Positions 1 to 8,587 of a stretch of DNA of 46,337 nt are shown piece after piece (position 1 is the first letter of the stretch; each line of letters begins with the position of its first letter). The position numbers were made by a program, and so were the translations under genes. The DNA is from Bradyrhizobium jicamae (GTDB lineage Bacteria; Pseudomonadota; Alphaproteobacteria; Rhizobiales; Xanthobacteraceae), in assembly GCF_001440395.1 (NCBI RefSeq), contig NZ_LLXZ01000222.1, forward strand, positions 1-46,337, read 5' to 3'. The notes under the pieces are model-generated. The model did no database searches. It saw only the letters and a program-made list of their open reading frames with translations, and was not told the origin of the DNA.

Positions 1-2
1 CC

Positions 3-491
3 CTGCTCGGCGGCGGCGCGGCGCGCTGGGCCGGCCGCGGCACAGGCGTCGATGATGACGGGCTGGCGCGCAAGCGCGCCGCGATCGAGGCGGCGCTGAA
101 TTTCCATCGCGGCATTTTGGGTGATCCGCTGGCGGTGGCGGCAGCGCTTGGCGGCCGCGAGCTTGCTGCGATTGCCGGCGCCGTGCTCGCCGCGCGGCAG
201 CATAAGGTTCCGGTACTGCTCGACGGCTTCGTGGCGACGTCAGCCGTGCTGCCGCTCGCGCGTCTCGATGCACGCGGCCTCGATCATTGTCGCGCGGGGC
301 ACGTCTCGGCCGAATCCGGCCACCGCGAGCTCCTGCGGGAACTAAGGCTAGATCCGCTGCTTGATCTGAACATGCGGCTCGGCGAGGCATCAGGTGCAGG
401 GGTCGCGATCCTGCTGGCGCGCGCCGCGCTCGCCTGCCATGCGGGGATGGCGACCTTCACCGAAGCCGGTGTCTCCAGCACCCACGATTGA
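3..491 (+). CDS. cobT: CobT, nicotinate-nucleotide-dimethylbenzimidazole phosphoribosyltransferase (3' part)
   Basis: This is the C-terminal 162 residues of CobT; the gene is already open at the left edge, so the start lies outside the window. CobT transfers phosphoribose from nicotinate mononucleotide to 5,6-dimethylbenzimidazole to make alpha-ribazole phosphate, the lower-ligand precursor of cobalamin, in the cytoplasm. Visible family signatures are W-A-G-R-G-T-G-V-D-D near the left edge, HRGILGDPLAVAAALGG, the glycine-rich VPVLLDGFV segment, and RLGEASGAG, which aligns with the catalytic Glu region near the C terminus. The family is about 340-360 residues, so roughly half is present. No other cobalamin gene is in the window. 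Confidence 0.9.
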   Translation: MLGGGAARWAGRGTGVDDDGLARKRAAIEAALNFHRGILGDPLAVAAALGGRELAAIAGAVLAARQHKVPVLLDGFVATSAVLPLARLDARGLDHCRAGHVSAESGHRELLRELRLDPLLDLNMRLGEASGAGVAILLARAALACHAGMATFTEAGVSSTHD

Positions 492-678
492 CGAAATCCA
501 ACCAGAGCGTGGACTCATCATCGCGGAACCACAGCCTGATGACGCAACGAATGCGAGGCAGTTTGCGTGCAAAAATACTGCCGCTTAATCGTTGAGCATC
601 GTCCCGCCTCACTTGGTCGCAGGCTTTGCAAGCGCGGCCATGGCAAAGTGCGGAAATTGGAACCACGCAGGATCAGGA

Positions 679-2430
679 ATGCCGCACGATACGCCTCTCA
701 TCGCCACCATCGTCGCCGGCCTGGGACTGGCCTTCGTGCTCGGCGCAATCGCCCAGCGCCTTCGAATTCCACCACTCGTCGGCTACCTCCTGGCAGGCGT
801 CGCAGCCGGTCCCTTTACGCCGGGCTACGTCGCAGACCAGGCACTGGCGACCGAGTTGGCCGAGATCGGCGTCATCCTGTTGATGTTTGGCGTTGGACTT
901 CATTTTTCGCTCAACGACCTTCTGTCCGTGCGCGCGATAGCACTGCCCGGCGCCGTCGTTCAAATCGTTGTCGCCAGCCTGATGGGACTGGGTCTCGCGC
1001 TGTTCATGGGATGGACGATCGGCGCCGGTCTCGTCTTTGGACTTGCTCTGTCGGTCGCAAGCACCGTGGTGTTGCTGCGGGCCATGCAGGAGCGCCGGCT
1101 GATGGACACGGAGCGAGGCCGCATAGCGGTCGGCTGGTTGATCGTGGAAGACCTCGCAATGGTGCTCGCGCTCGTCCTGCTTCCGGCTCTGGCCGGCCTG
1201 CAGGGCGCGAACAGCAACACGATCCCGGCGGACTGGCTGGCGTCCTGGCTCGGGATGGGGTTTGGCGGAGTTCTGTTACTCACCGTTGCAAAGGTCGTGG
1301 TCTTCGTCGCCATCATGCTGATCGTAGGACGGCGCGTTATTCCCTGGATCCTTCACTACATCGCGCACACCGGCTCGCGGGAATTGTTCCGCCTCGCCGT
1401 TCTGGCAATCGCCCTCACGGTCGCATTCGGATCAGCGAAGCTGTTCGGCGTTTCTCTTGCACTCGGCGCGTTTTTCGCCGGAATGATCCTCAGCGAAAGC
1501 GCACTCAGCCAGCGTGCGGCCCAGGAAACATTGCCATTGCGCGATGCCTTTGCCGTACTGTTCTTTGTCTCCGTCGGCATGTTGTTCAATCCGGCGAGCC
1601 TGCTGCGCGAGCCCTGGCCATTGGTCGCCACGCTCTTCATCATCATCGTTGGAAAATCGGTAGCCGCGTTCCTGATTGTGCTTGCGTTTCGTCATCCGGT
1701 CGGAACGGCACTGACAATCTCGGCCAGTCTCGCCCAGATCGGGGAATTCTCGTTCATTCTGGCTGAACTTGGCGTGAAGCTGAACCTGCTGCCGACGGCA
1801 GGACGCGACCTGATCCTGGCTGGCGCCATCCTCACCATCATGCTCAATCCCGTGGTCTTTGCGGCGGTGGATTGGTTGTCCCGACGCCTTGAGCGACCTC
1901 CCGGTCACAGCGGTGTTGATGTTGTCGGATCCGACGCAAGGGCAGGACAGGTCGCCGCATCGGCGAAATCATCCGCAGCACCCGAGGCTACGCAGTTGAA
2001 AGATCATACGATACTCGTCGGTCATGGTCGCGTCGGCAGCATTGTTGCCGATGCCTTGAAGAAGACCGGCCAACCGTTCCTCATCATCGAGGATGCAGAC
2101 GATGTCGTTGCGAAGCTGCGCGAGAGTAACTTCGAGACCATCGTTGGAAATGCCGCACGTTCCGATGTCCTGACATCCGCCAATCTTGGCGGCGCGCGAT
2201 ATCTGCTGATTGCGATACCGGAAGCATTCGAGGCGGGGCAGATCGTGCAACAGGCTCGCGTGGCCAATCCGGGCATCCGGATCATCGCACGTGCCCATTC
2301 AGATGCCGAAGTCGATCACCTGAGGTCGCTCGGCGCCGATCTCATCATCATGGGCGAGCGGGAAATTGCGCTCGGAATAATTCATAACCTGTTCGGGTGG
2401 CAGGCTCGTAACCCGGCGACGCAAGGTTAG
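679..2430 (+). CDS. Kef-type K+/H+ antiporter (YbaL-like) with RCK/TrkA-N domain
   Basis: Predicted inner-membrane monovalent cation:proton antiporter of the CPA2 family, 583 residues. Residues about 1-410 are hydrophobic with roughly a dozen membrane segments and carry Kef landmarks such as PPLVGYLLAGVAAGPFTPG and LMFGVGLHFSLNDL. Residues about 440-570 form a Rossmann-type TrkA-N domain starting KDHTILVGHGRVGS, which in this family binds nucleotide and gates transport. An ATG at 592 is in frame, but the ATG at 679 is preferred: AGGA lies six bases upstream and the protein then starts directly before the first membrane segment. E. coli YbaL is of similar length. No KefF/KefG ancillary subunit gene is adjacent. 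The ion specificity is inferred from the family. Confidence 0.88.
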   Translation: MPHDTPLIATIVAGLGLAFVLGAIAQRLRIPPLVGYLLAGVAAGPFTPGYVADQALATELAEIGVILLMFGVGLHFSLNDLLSVRAIALPGAVVQIVVASLMGLGLALFMGWTIGAGLVFGLALSVASTVVLLRAMQERRLMDTERGRIAVGWLIVEDLAMVLALVLLPALAGLQGANSNTIPADWLASWLGMGFGGVLLLTVAKVVVFVAIMLIVGRRVIPWILHYIAHTGSRELFRLAVLAIALTVAFGSAKLFGVSLALGAFFAGMILSESALSQRAAQETLPLRDAFAVLFFVSVGMLFNPASLLREPWPLVATLFIIIVGKSVAAFLIVLAFRHPVGTALTISASLAQIGEFSFILAELGVKLNLLPTAGRDLILAGAILTIMLNPVVFAAVDWLSRRLERPPGHSGVDVVGSDARAGQVAASAKSSAAPEATQLKDHTILVGHGRVGSIVADALKKTGQPFLIIEDADDVVAKLRESNFETIVGNAARSDVLTSANLGGARYLLIAIPEAFEAGQIVQQARVANPGIRIIARAHSDAEVDHLRSLGADLIIMGEREIALGIIHNLFGWQARNPATQG

Positions 2431-2643
2431 TCGTTTCCACTATTTTGGATTAGGATCGACGAGCCCCGGTGAGACGAGCTTCGAAGGCTGGCATCGGCCA
2501 GCGAACGCCGGCGGAGCAGCGATGCCCGATGGTTTGTGGATCAAAGGTGGGGGCCGGCGTCTCCAGTGCGGATGTTTGACGAAACCTTGCCACATATCTC
2601 GGCGTATTTGGCCGGGAGGGCAGTGCTGACGAGGGAGCCGCAC

Positions 2644-3081
2644 ATGCGAAGGGCGGTCATAAAGCTAGTTGTTGTCGCCGCCGCGCTGGTTGCGGCGATC
2701 GGGCCTGTGCGGGCCGAGATCCGCATTCTCTCCAGCCCCGGCGGCGAGGTCGGCCCGTTTCTCGAACTGTTCGATCGCGTGCGCCAATCCGGCGAACGGG
2801 TGGTGATCGACGGCCCGTGCCTGTCGGCGTGCACACTGGTGCTGATGACGATCCCGGAGGAACGGATCTGCGTGACCCGCCGCGCGGTGCTGGGATTTCA
2901 CGCCGCGCGCTCGATCGACGGCCGCGGCCGCGTCTATGCGGAACCGGAAGCCTCTCGCGCGGTGCAGGCAGCCTATCCGCCGCTAGTGCGGGACTGGATC
3001 GCGCGACGCGGCGGATTGACGTCGCGGTTGCTGCTGTTACGCGGGCGCGAGCTCGCGGCGATCTATCCAAGGTGCAGATGA
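2644..3081 (+). CDS. Secreted ClpP/crotonase-fold-like protein of unknown function
   Basis: A 145-residue protein whose first 23 residues form a signal peptide (positive MRR, hydrophobic core, cleavage near VRA-E), so it is probably periplasmic. The remainder resembles small alphaproteobacterial proteins with a ClpP-like fold: SSPGGEVGPFLELFDRVR at residues 30-50, then the turn GPCLSACTLVLM and GFHAARS, where a nucleophilic Ser and a His would sit in ClpP-type serine hydrolases. Whether it is a peptidase is inference. The start at 2644 was chosen because it gives an intact signal peptide and follows a GAGGGAG stretch. It ends just before a palindromic repeat that separates it from the convergent VOC gene. 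Confidence 0.75.
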   Translation: MRRAVIKLVVVAAALVAAIGPVRAEIRILSSPGGEVGPFLELFDRVRQSGERVVIDGPCLSACTLVLMTIPEERICVTRRAVLGFHAARSIDGRGRVYAEPEASRAVQAAYPPLVRDWIARRGGLTSRLLLLRGRELAAIYPRCR

Positions 3082-3098
3082 TGAGACTGCGCCGCTGC

Positions 3099-3186
3099 GT
3101 AGGGTGGGCAAAGGCGCCCTTGCGCCGTGCCCACCACCTTCCTCGTGGCACGAATGGTGGGCACGCTTCGCTTTGCCCACCCTACG
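3099..3186. repeat. Intergenic palindromic repeat, family A copy 1
   Basis: An imperfect inverted repeat: GTAGGGTGGGCAAAG at the left is mirrored by CTTTGCCCACCCTAC at the right, with an inner pair CGTGCCCACC / GGTGGGCACG. It lies between two convergent genes, where the transcribed hairpin could act as a bidirectional terminator. A second copy with the same outer and inner arms but a different loop is at 15286-15374. Confidence 0.85.
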
Positions 3187-3196
3187 CCTTATGAAC

Positions 3197-3610
3197 TCAC
3201 ATCCCTTCCTTCGGACTGTTCACCATCCAGGGAATGCCGAACTTGTCGACGCACATGCCAAAGCCGTTGGAGAAGAAGGTCGGGCCGAACGGCATCCGCA
3301 CCGTGCCGCCTTCGGCCAGCGCCTTGAACCGGCGCTCGGCATCCGCGGGGTCCTCGACCGCGAGCGCCACCGAAATGCCCTGCGGCGCCTTGTAATCGCC
3401 CGGCGTCGCATCTGACGCCATCAGCACCTCACCGTCGATGGTGATGCGGGCATGCATGATCTTGGTTTTCCAGTCCGCCGGCATCGGCATCTCGGCGGGG
3501 CCATCGCCGTATGGCATCTTCGCCTCGATCCGGGCGCCGAGCGCCTTTTGATAGTAGTTCAGCGCTTCCTCGCAATTGCCGTTGAAGAAGAGATAGGGAT
3601 TGACCTGCAT
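3197..3610 (-). CDS. VOC superfamily protein, PhnB/YjdN type
   Basis: A 137-residue vicinal-oxygen-chelate fold protein of the PhnB/YjdN type. It begins MQVNPYLFFNGNCEEALNYY, the usual start of this family, then has MPYGDGP, a HARITIDGEVLMASD strand and NGFGMCVDKFGIPWMVN at the end, and full family length. Members are often annotated as glyoxalase or demethylubiquinone methyltransferase-like proteins but most have no proven reaction, so no substrate is assigned. GGAG sits just before the ATG at 3610. It is the third gene of a leftward group DoxX, SRPBCC, VOC, gene types that often occur with YCII-associated sigma factors such as the one at 5410-6681. Confidence 0.85.
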   Translation of the reverse strand: MQVNPYLFFNGNCEEALNYYQKALGARIEAKMPYGDGPAEMPMPADWKTKIMHARITIDGEVLMASDATPGDYKAPQGISVALAVEDPADAERRFKALAEGGTVRMPFGPTFFSNGFGMCVDKFGIPWMVNSPKEGM

Positions 3611-3704
3611 CGCTGGCTCCTTGGGTTTGGCAGTGGTGTCGGTGGCGTTCCGGCTCTGCGGCGCAGCGTATCGCTGCGACGCGTCCGGGACACGATGGTT
3701 GCGT

Positions 3705-4241
3705 TCATTTCTCGGTGAGCGTTTTCAGATTGGCAAGACCGGCTTCGAAATCCCGGCCGATCATGCGGTCCAGATTCATGAACACCTGTATCAGCCTGGA
3801 CATGAAGTTGGCCGGACCATGCATCAGCCACGTGACATGAGTGGCATCGCCCTGCGGCAGCATTGTGAACTCGGCGGTGTTGTGGCCCTCGAACGGCGTG
3901 AAGAAATCGAGCTTGATGACGATCTTCGACGGCGTCGTGCTTTCGAGGATCTCCATGCGGCCGGAGCCGACATTCTTGTCGCCGTCCCAGGCGTAGACGG
4001 CACCCTTGCCGCGCTCGGCGCCGTCATAGCTGCGCTTCATCGCGGGGTCCTTGTTTTCATAGGGCGACCATTTCAGCCATTGGTGAAAATCAGAGATCAG
4101 CGGGAAGATCACGTCCGGCGGCGCCTTGATGCGGATCGCGCGCTGAACGCGGAGCGTGCCCGGCTTGGTCGCGGCGATCACGAAAATGGCTGCGATGGCG
4201 ACGGCCAGTACGACGGCGATGACGGCAATGACTTCAAACAT
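3705..4241 (-). CDS. Membrane-anchored SRPBCC family protein
   Basis: A 178-residue protein with one N-terminal membrane segment (about residues 3-24, rich in Val, Ile and Ala) followed by a START/Bet v1-like domain (about residues 32-175). The pattern AIRIKAPPDVIFPLISDFHQWLKWSPYE is typical of polyketide-cyclase-type SRPBCC proteins, which bind hydrophobic ligands in a cavity. The ligand is unknown. An in-frame ATG at 4253 lies upstream, but the start at 4241 has GGAG six bases before it and is preferred. It lies between the DoxX gene and the VOC gene on the same strand, probably in one transcript. Confidence 0.85.
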   Translation of the reverse strand: MFEVIAVIAVVLAVAIAAIFVIAATKPGTLRVQRAIRIKAPPDVIFPLISDFHQWLKWSPYENKDPAMKRSYDGAERGKGAVYAWDGDKNVGSGRMEILESTTPSKIVIKLDFFTPFEGHNTAEFTMLPQGDATHVTWLMHGPANFMSRLIQVFMNLDRMIGRDFEAGLANLKTLTEK

Positions 4242-4278
4242 GATCGGCTCCATGGCGGAAGATTATCGTTGAAGCAAC

Positions 4279-4692
4279 TCAGCGGCGGAAGGGAATCAGG
4301 CGACGCAAGTTCGGATCGCGCAGCCACAGCCCGCCCCATATCATCAGGCCGAGATAGAGCCCGAACAGCGTATGCGAGAACAAGGGGCTGTCGATGCGCA
4401 CATGCGAGGCGATCGCGCCGCCGAGATAGCCGGTGAGCAGAATCGCGCCGAGGATAGAGGTCGGCGGAATGGCGTAGAGCACGGTGCAGACGATCGTGAT
4501 GAGGCCGAGGCCGCGCATCAGCGTGTCACTTGAGCCATAGCCCATGCGGTCCATGGTTTCCGTGACGATCGGCCACGGCACCAGCTTGATGGCGCCGTCG
4601 ACCATGAGGAACAGAATGACGAGGCCGGACAGGATGCGGCCAACCCAGCGCGCGGGATTTGAGGCGGACGCGTTCTCGGTGATGACGGTCAT
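4279..4692 (-). CDS. DoxX family membrane protein
   Basis: A 137-residue inner-membrane protein with four hydrophobic segments, matching the DoxX family in length and topology. Visible features are an N-terminal helix VGRILSGLVILFLMVDGAIK, a second helix containing IVCTVLYAIPPTSILGAILL, the motif TGYLGGAIASHVR characteristic of DoxX-like proteins, and a last helix before RDPNLRRLIPFRR. DoxX members are linked to thiosulfate or quinone redox chemistry in some organisms, but small stand-alone versions like this are mostly uncharacterised. GGAG lies six bases before the ATG at 4692. It is the promoter-proximal gene of the DoxX-SRPBCC-VOC group. Confidence 0.87.
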   Translation of the reverse strand: MTVITENASASNPARWVGRILSGLVILFLMVDGAIKLVPWPIVTETMDRMGYGSSDTLMRGLGLITIVCTVLYAIPPTSILGAILLTGYLGGAIASHVRIDSPLFSHTLFGLYLGLMIWGGLWLRDPNLRRLIPFRR

Positions 4693-4981
4693 GATGTGCT
4701 CCGTGTCGTCTTGAATGGCGGTTCGGATTCAAGACGAGCGAGGCCGGCGAAAACCGACAGGGGGCTTGCATTTTTTCTGTAGCGTCCGGCTCGCATTCGA
4801 AACCATTGAAGCAAGCAAGTTCTTGGACGTGGCCCATCGCAGCCGGGAAACGAGCTGGGCTGCGGCACGGTAGCGCACAAGACGGGTCGTGTGGGCTGCT
4901 TCATAGATGAAGCGAGCAGGCGGGAACTACTACTACCTGTGCGTGATCTTTATCTTCATTCATTGTTTAATGGAGCTAATC
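4693..4981. other. Intergenic region between divergent genes
   Basis: This 289-base stretch separates the leftward DoxX group from the rightward secreted-protein gene and should hold both promoters. It is less GC-rich near 4920-4975. I see no repeat, RNA gene or convincing operator; short frames here have no recognisable protein features. Confidence 0.5.
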
Positions 4982-5374
4982 ATGAACAGGGTAAGGGCAA
5001 TTTGGATTTCTATTGCGTGCAGTCTATTCGCGATTCCGACCGCGACCACAGGCGCCCTCGCGGACAGTATTACTTTTCGGGTTCAGAGCATGGCGAGTCA
5101 GAAAGCTCAAATCGTGTTCTACTCGCAAGACCGCCGGATCCGCTGGCCCGGCCCCGGGCGGGCCTACAGCCTCAATGACTACGACGAAAAGTCATTCCCA
5201 TTGTCCTGCATCACCAACGAGAAGATCTGTTATGGCGCCTGGACCACGCCCAACCAACAGCACACCTGGGGCAGCGGTCCCAACGATCGTGGGGGCTGCA
5301 CGGGCTGCTGCTACACTTGCAACGGCGGTGGCCAAACGAAACTGATCGTGCTCCGCAACCCCATAAGACGTTGA
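4982..5374 (+). CDS. Secreted small Cys-rich protein of unknown function
   Basis: A 130-residue protein with a clear signal peptide (MNRVRAIWISIACSLFAIP, cleavage near ALA-DS). The mature part has VFYSQDRRIRWPGPGRAY, then SCITNEKICYGAW and a glycine/cysteine-rich end GGCTGCCYTCNGGGQTK. After the signal peptide there are six cysteines, suggesting disulfides or metal binding in the periplasm or outside the cell. I recall similar Bradyrhizobium proteins with the YSQDR..WPG and C..CC..C patterns but no known function. GGAG lies six bases before the ATG. It stands alone between the DoxX group and the convergent sigma-factor gene. Confidence 0.75.
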   Translation: MNRVRAIWISIACSLFAIPTATTGALADSITFRVQSMASQKAQIVFYSQDRRIRWPGPGRAYSLNDYDEKSFPLSCITNEKICYGAWTTPNQQHTWGSGPNDRGGCTGCCYTCNGGGQTKLIVLRNPIRR

Positions 5375-5409
5375 CGGAGCCCGTTACCGCTCCCGGCGCG
5401 ACTGCAATC

Positions 5410-6681
5410 CTACTTCCCCGCCTTCTTGCCGCGGGGCTGGCTGTCGCGCTGGAGGCGGTCGAGGTGCATGCGGATATGGGCGGCTTCGGCCGAGGTGTTG
5501 GCGAGCGCGATGGCTCGGTCGAAGGCTATGCGGGCTTCGTCGTTGCGGCCGAGCTGCATCAGGAAGGCGCCGCGCACGCCGAAGTAATGAAAATAGTTCG
5601 ACAGGCGCTGCGCCAACGGCTCGATCATGTCGAGCGCGGCCTCCGGCCCTTTCACCTTGGATACGGCGACCGCGCGGTTCAGCGTCACCACCGGCGACGG
5701 CTGCATGATCTCGAGCGCGCCATAGAGCAGATCGATCTGGGTCCAGTCGGTATCCTCGGGCTTCTCGGCTCGGGCATGCAGCGCCGCGATCGCCGCCTGC
5801 ACCTGGTAGGGCCCGCTGCGGCGATGGCGCATCGCCTTGTCGATCAGCGCCAGCCCCTCGGCGATGAGAGACTTGTTCCAGAGCGAGCGATCCTGATCGT
5901 CGAGCAGGATCACCGCGCCATCGGCGTCGAACCGCGCCGCGGCGCGCGCATGCTGCAGCAGCAATAGCGCGGTGAGCCCCATGATTTCGGGCTCGCTCTG
6001 AAACAGCCGCAGCAACAGCCGCGCCAGGCGAATGGCTTCCTCGCACAGGGGCGAGCGAATCTCCGCAGTGTCGCCGGAGGCCGAGTAGCCCTCATTGAAG
6101 ATCAGATAGATCATGGCGGCGACGGAGACGAGACGTTCGGAGCGCTCCACCGCGCCCGGCGTTTCGAACGGCACATCTGCGTCGGCGACGCGCGCCTTTG
6201 CCCGGGTGATGCGCTGCTCCATGGCGGCTTCCGAAACCAGGAAGGCGCGCGCGATCTGCTTGACCGTGAGCCCTGAGACGATCCGCAGCGCGAGCGCAAT
6301 CTGCTGCGTCGCCGGCAGGTCCGGATGGCAGCAGATGAACAGGAGCCGCAGAATGTCGTCGCGGTAGTGCGAGCCGTCGAGCCGCTCGGCGAGCTGTTCC
6401 TCGGCGTCGTCGAGATCGGAGATCGCCTCGTCCTCCGGCAGCGCCTGCTGCTTGCTGGTTCGCCTGATGTCGTCGATCGCGACATTGCGGCCGACCATGA
6501 TCAGCCACGCCGCGGGATCGCGCGGCGGGCCGTTCTGCGGCCAGCTCTTCAGCGCCCGCAGGCAGGCATTCTGGAAGGCTTCCTCGGCGGTATCGAGATT
6601 GCGGAAATAGCGCAGCAACGCACCGACCGCCTGGGGGCGAGCCGAAGTCAGCGCGGCATCGATCCAGGCGGTATCGGTCAC
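5410..6681 (-). CDS. ECF sigma factor with C-terminal extension (YCII-associated, ECF42-like)
   Basis: A 423-residue sigma factor, about twice the length of a simple ECF sigma. Region 2 is near residues 15-85 (NLDTAEEAFQNACLRALKSW, then AAWLIMVGRNVAIDDIRR) and region 4 near residues 125-165 (LTVKQIARAFLVSEAAMEQR). The remaining 250 residues form a helical, TPR-like extension (LYGALEIMQPSPVVTLNRAVA, FDRAIALANTSAE) characteristic of the group linked to DGPF/YCII proteins. It directs RNA polymerase to a dedicated promoter set; in this group the extension is thought to replace a separate anti-sigma factor. It overlaps the upstream YCII gene by four bases (ATGA), so the two are translationally coupled. 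No anti-sigma gene is present. Confidence 0.92.
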   Translation of the reverse strand: MTDTAWIDAALTSARPQAVGALLRYFRNLDTAEEAFQNACLRALKSWPQNGPPRDPAAWLIMVGRNVAIDDIRRTSKQQALPEDEAISDLDDAEEQLAERLDGSHYRDDILRLLFICCHPDLPATQQIALALRIVSGLTVKQIARAFLVSEAAMEQRITRAKARVADADVPFETPGAVERSERLVSVAAMIYLIFNEGYSASGDTAEIRSPLCEEAIRLARLLLRLFQSEPEIMGLTALLLLQHARAAARFDADGAVILLDDQDRSLWNKSLIAEGLALIDKAMRHRRSGPYQVQAAIAALHARAEKPEDTDWTQIDLLYGALEIMQPSPVVTLNRAVAVSKVKGPEAALDMIEPLAQRLSNYFHYFGVRGAFLMQLGRNDEARIAFDRAIALANTSAEAAHIRMHLDRLQRDSQPRGKKAGK

Positions 6682-7046
6682 GACTGCACGCTCCCCGGCC
6701 GAAACAGGCCGACGGGCCGGATCTCATAGGCGCCGCCCGGATTGGCCGCGCCGAGATCGCGGGCGACATCGAGCGCCTCGTCGAGGTTCTTGCAGTCGAC
6801 GACATAGAAGCCGAGCAACTGCTCCTTGGTTTCGGCGTACGGCCCGTCGAGCACCAGCGGCGGATCGTCCTTGCGCAGCGTGGTCGCCGCGGTGGTCGGC
6901 AGCAGCCGCGCGACCGGGCCGAGCCGGCCTTGCTTGGTCAGCTTGTCCTGCACAACGGCAAGCTTGGTCATGACCGCAGCGTCCTGTTCCTTGGTCCAGG
7001 AACCGACATGGTCCTCGTCGTGATAGCAAAGGATGGCGTAAAGCAT
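6678..7046 (-). CDS. YCII-related (DGPF domain) protein
   Basis: A 122-residue protein of the YCII/DGPF family: it starts MLYAILCYHDED and carries the family signature LDGPYAETKEQLLGFYVVD at about residues 69-87, ending with the EIRPVG strand. The fold is ferredoxin-like with a conserved His/Asp pair; no reaction is firmly known. An upstream extension of the frame is possible, but the ATG at 7046 gives the standard family N terminus. The 4-base overlap with the sigma-factor gene at 6678-6681 shows they are one unit, the arrangement expected for this sigma group. Confidence 0.9.
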   Translation of the reverse strand: MLYAILCYHDEDHVGSWTKEQDAAVMTKLAVVQDKLTKQGRLGPVARLLPTTAATTLRKDDPPLVLDGPYAETKEQLLGFYVVDCKNLDEALDVARDLGAANPGGAYEIRPVGLFRPGSVQS

Positions 7047-7486
7047 GGCGGAAAAGCATCTCCGTTCGTCATGATGACGAACGATTATGCCCGGAGCCGA
7101 CAGGAGCGTCGAAGAAATTTTGAGATGTTTCAGGGACCGATGATCGGAGGCTGTGGCGGGTTGAAGTGCCGGCAAGCGTGGACGATCGCCTTGGAACAAA
7201 GGCTGCACACGGCGAGAACCAGAAACAGAACCTTCATCTTCGTTCTGAAGGCTTCAAACCGGGTGACGGCGACGCCGCGCTGATGGTTCCGCCGGCAAAG
7301 GGCCAGCGCGGCCACCACCACCGCGATGATGCAGCCCTGTGTCATCGGGAGAGACCATTTTGGGCGGCGATCCGGATCAATTGGCGCAACTGAAGCCTCC
7401 CGCATCGGATCAAAGGAGGCTAGAGAAGCGGTTCGATCCGCGATGTGAGACGGGTCACGCCGGATGGCGAGGCGAAAGGAATGGCA
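7047..7486. other. Intergenic region, 440 bases; possible very short membrane peptide
   Basis: No confident gene is visible. On the minus strand a frame ending at 7130 could encode a 35-residue peptide from an ATG at 7237 (MKVLFLVLAVCSLCSKAIV...), hydrophobic at its N terminus like a signal peptide, with only a weak ribosome binding site. A longer in-frame start exists at 7345. This may be a small secreted peptide or chance. The rest should contain the promoters of the leftward YCII-sigma unit and the rightward reductase gene. Confidence 0.3.
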
Positions 7487-8452
7487 ATGACGAAGGGTGC
7501 GCTCGCGCTGCTGGTGCATGGCGGGACCGAAAACTGGTCGCCGCGGCGCTGGAAGGACCGGTTCGACGATGTCTGCGCGGGGCGGCCCGTGCTGCTGCTG
7601 CCGAATACGTCATTCGATCCGGCCGATGTGCATTACGCCGCGGTGTGGAAGCCGCAGCCGGGCGAGCTTGCCGCTTTCCCCAATCTGCGCGTCATCTTCA
7701 ATCTCGGTGCGGGCGTCGATGCGCTGATGGCTGATAGTTCGCTGCCCGACGTGCCGCTGGTGCGCGTGGCCGTCACCGACCTCACCGCGCGGATGACCGA
7801 ATACGTCGTGCTGCATGTGCTGATGCACCACCGGCAGGAACTCTATTTGCGGGAGTCGCAGCGCGAAAAACGCTGGGCGCCGAAATCGCAATGGGCGGCG
7901 GGCGCGGTTACCGTCGGCATCATGGGGCTCGGCACGCTCGGGGCTGACGCCGCCGGCGTGCTCAAGCGCCTCGGCTTTCGTGTCGCCGGCTGGAGCCGGA
8001 GCCCCAAGGTCATCGACGGCGTCGATTGCTTTCATGGCGAAGCGCAGATCGACGCGTTCCTGCGGCGGACCGACATCCTGGTCTGCCTGCTGCCGCTGAC
8101 GCCGGAGACGCGGCACATTCTCAACCGCGACGCTTTCAGGAAGCTGAACCGGACGAGCCCGCTCGGCGCGCCGGTCTTGATCAACGCCGGCCGGGGCGGC
8201 CTGCAGAACGAGGACGACATCCTGCAATGCCTCGACGACGGCACCCTCGGTGGCGCCTCGCTCGACGTCTACGCGACCGAGCCGCTGCCCGCCGACAGCC
8301 GGTTCTGGACCCATCCCAAAGTGGTGCTGACCCCGCACAACGCCGCCGACACCGATCCCGACGAGATATCGAAATATGTCGCCGAGCAGATCGCGCGGTT
8401 TGAGGCGGGCGGCGCGCTGGAGAATGTGGTGGATCGCGGACGGGGGTATTGA
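7487..8452 (+). CDS. ghrA: GhrA-type glyoxylate/hydroxypyruvate reductase
   Basis: A 321-residue D-2-hydroxyacid dehydrogenase of the GhrA type, which reduces glyoxylate and hydroxypyruvate with NAD(P)H in the cytoplasm. The nucleotide-binding motif is GIMGLGTLGADAA, the substrate/catalytic Arg is in LINAGRGG, the Glu in YATEPLP and the general-acid His in LTPHNAA. NLGAGVDALM is also typical. Two ATGs occur at 7481 and 7487; GAAAGGA ending at 7480 is correctly spaced for 7487. It stands alone and ends just before a palindromic repeat shared with the convergent TetR gene. Exact substrate preference cannot be read from sequence. Confidence 0.88.
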   Translation: MTKGALALLVHGGTENWSPRRWKDRFDDVCAGRPVLLLPNTSFDPADVHYAAVWKPQPGELAAFPNLRVIFNLGAGVDALMADSSLPDVPLVRVAVTDLTARMTEYVVLHVLMHHRQELYLRESQREKRWAPKSQWAAGAVTVGIMGLGTLGADAAGVLKRLGFRVAGWSRSPKVIDGVDCFHGEAQIDAFLRRTDILVCLLPLTPETRHILNRDAFRKLNRTSPLGAPVLINAGRGGLQNEDDILQCLDDGTLGGASLDVYATEPLPADSRFWTHPKVVLTPHNAADTDPDEISKYVAEQIARFEAGGALENVVDRGRGY

Positions 8453-8460
8453 AACTCTAT

Positions 8461-8580
8461 CGTCGTCCCCGCGAACGCGGGGACCCATAACCACCGGCCC
8501 TTGTTGTTGCGAAGGCAATGGCCCCCAGCGCCAAAACGAGAAGCCGCGGCGTATGGGTCCCTGCTTTCGCAGGGACGACG
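8461..8580. repeat. Intergenic palindromic repeat, family B copy 1
   Basis: The outer arms are CGTCGTCCC..GGGACCCAT at the left and ATGGGTCCC..GGGACGACG at the right; each arm also folds on itself (CCCCGCGAACGCGGGG and CCCTGCTTTCGCAGGG). The centre is variable. It fills the gap between the convergent ghrA and tetR genes. Related copies are at 10019-10160 and 16634-16752. Confidence 0.88.
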
Positions 8581-8587
8581 GAGAAAT

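Noticed and set aside
567..1766. 399-residue frame overlapping the Kef antiporter gene
   Set aside because: Arg/Pro-rich shadow; the other frame has membrane segments and conserved antiporter motifs.
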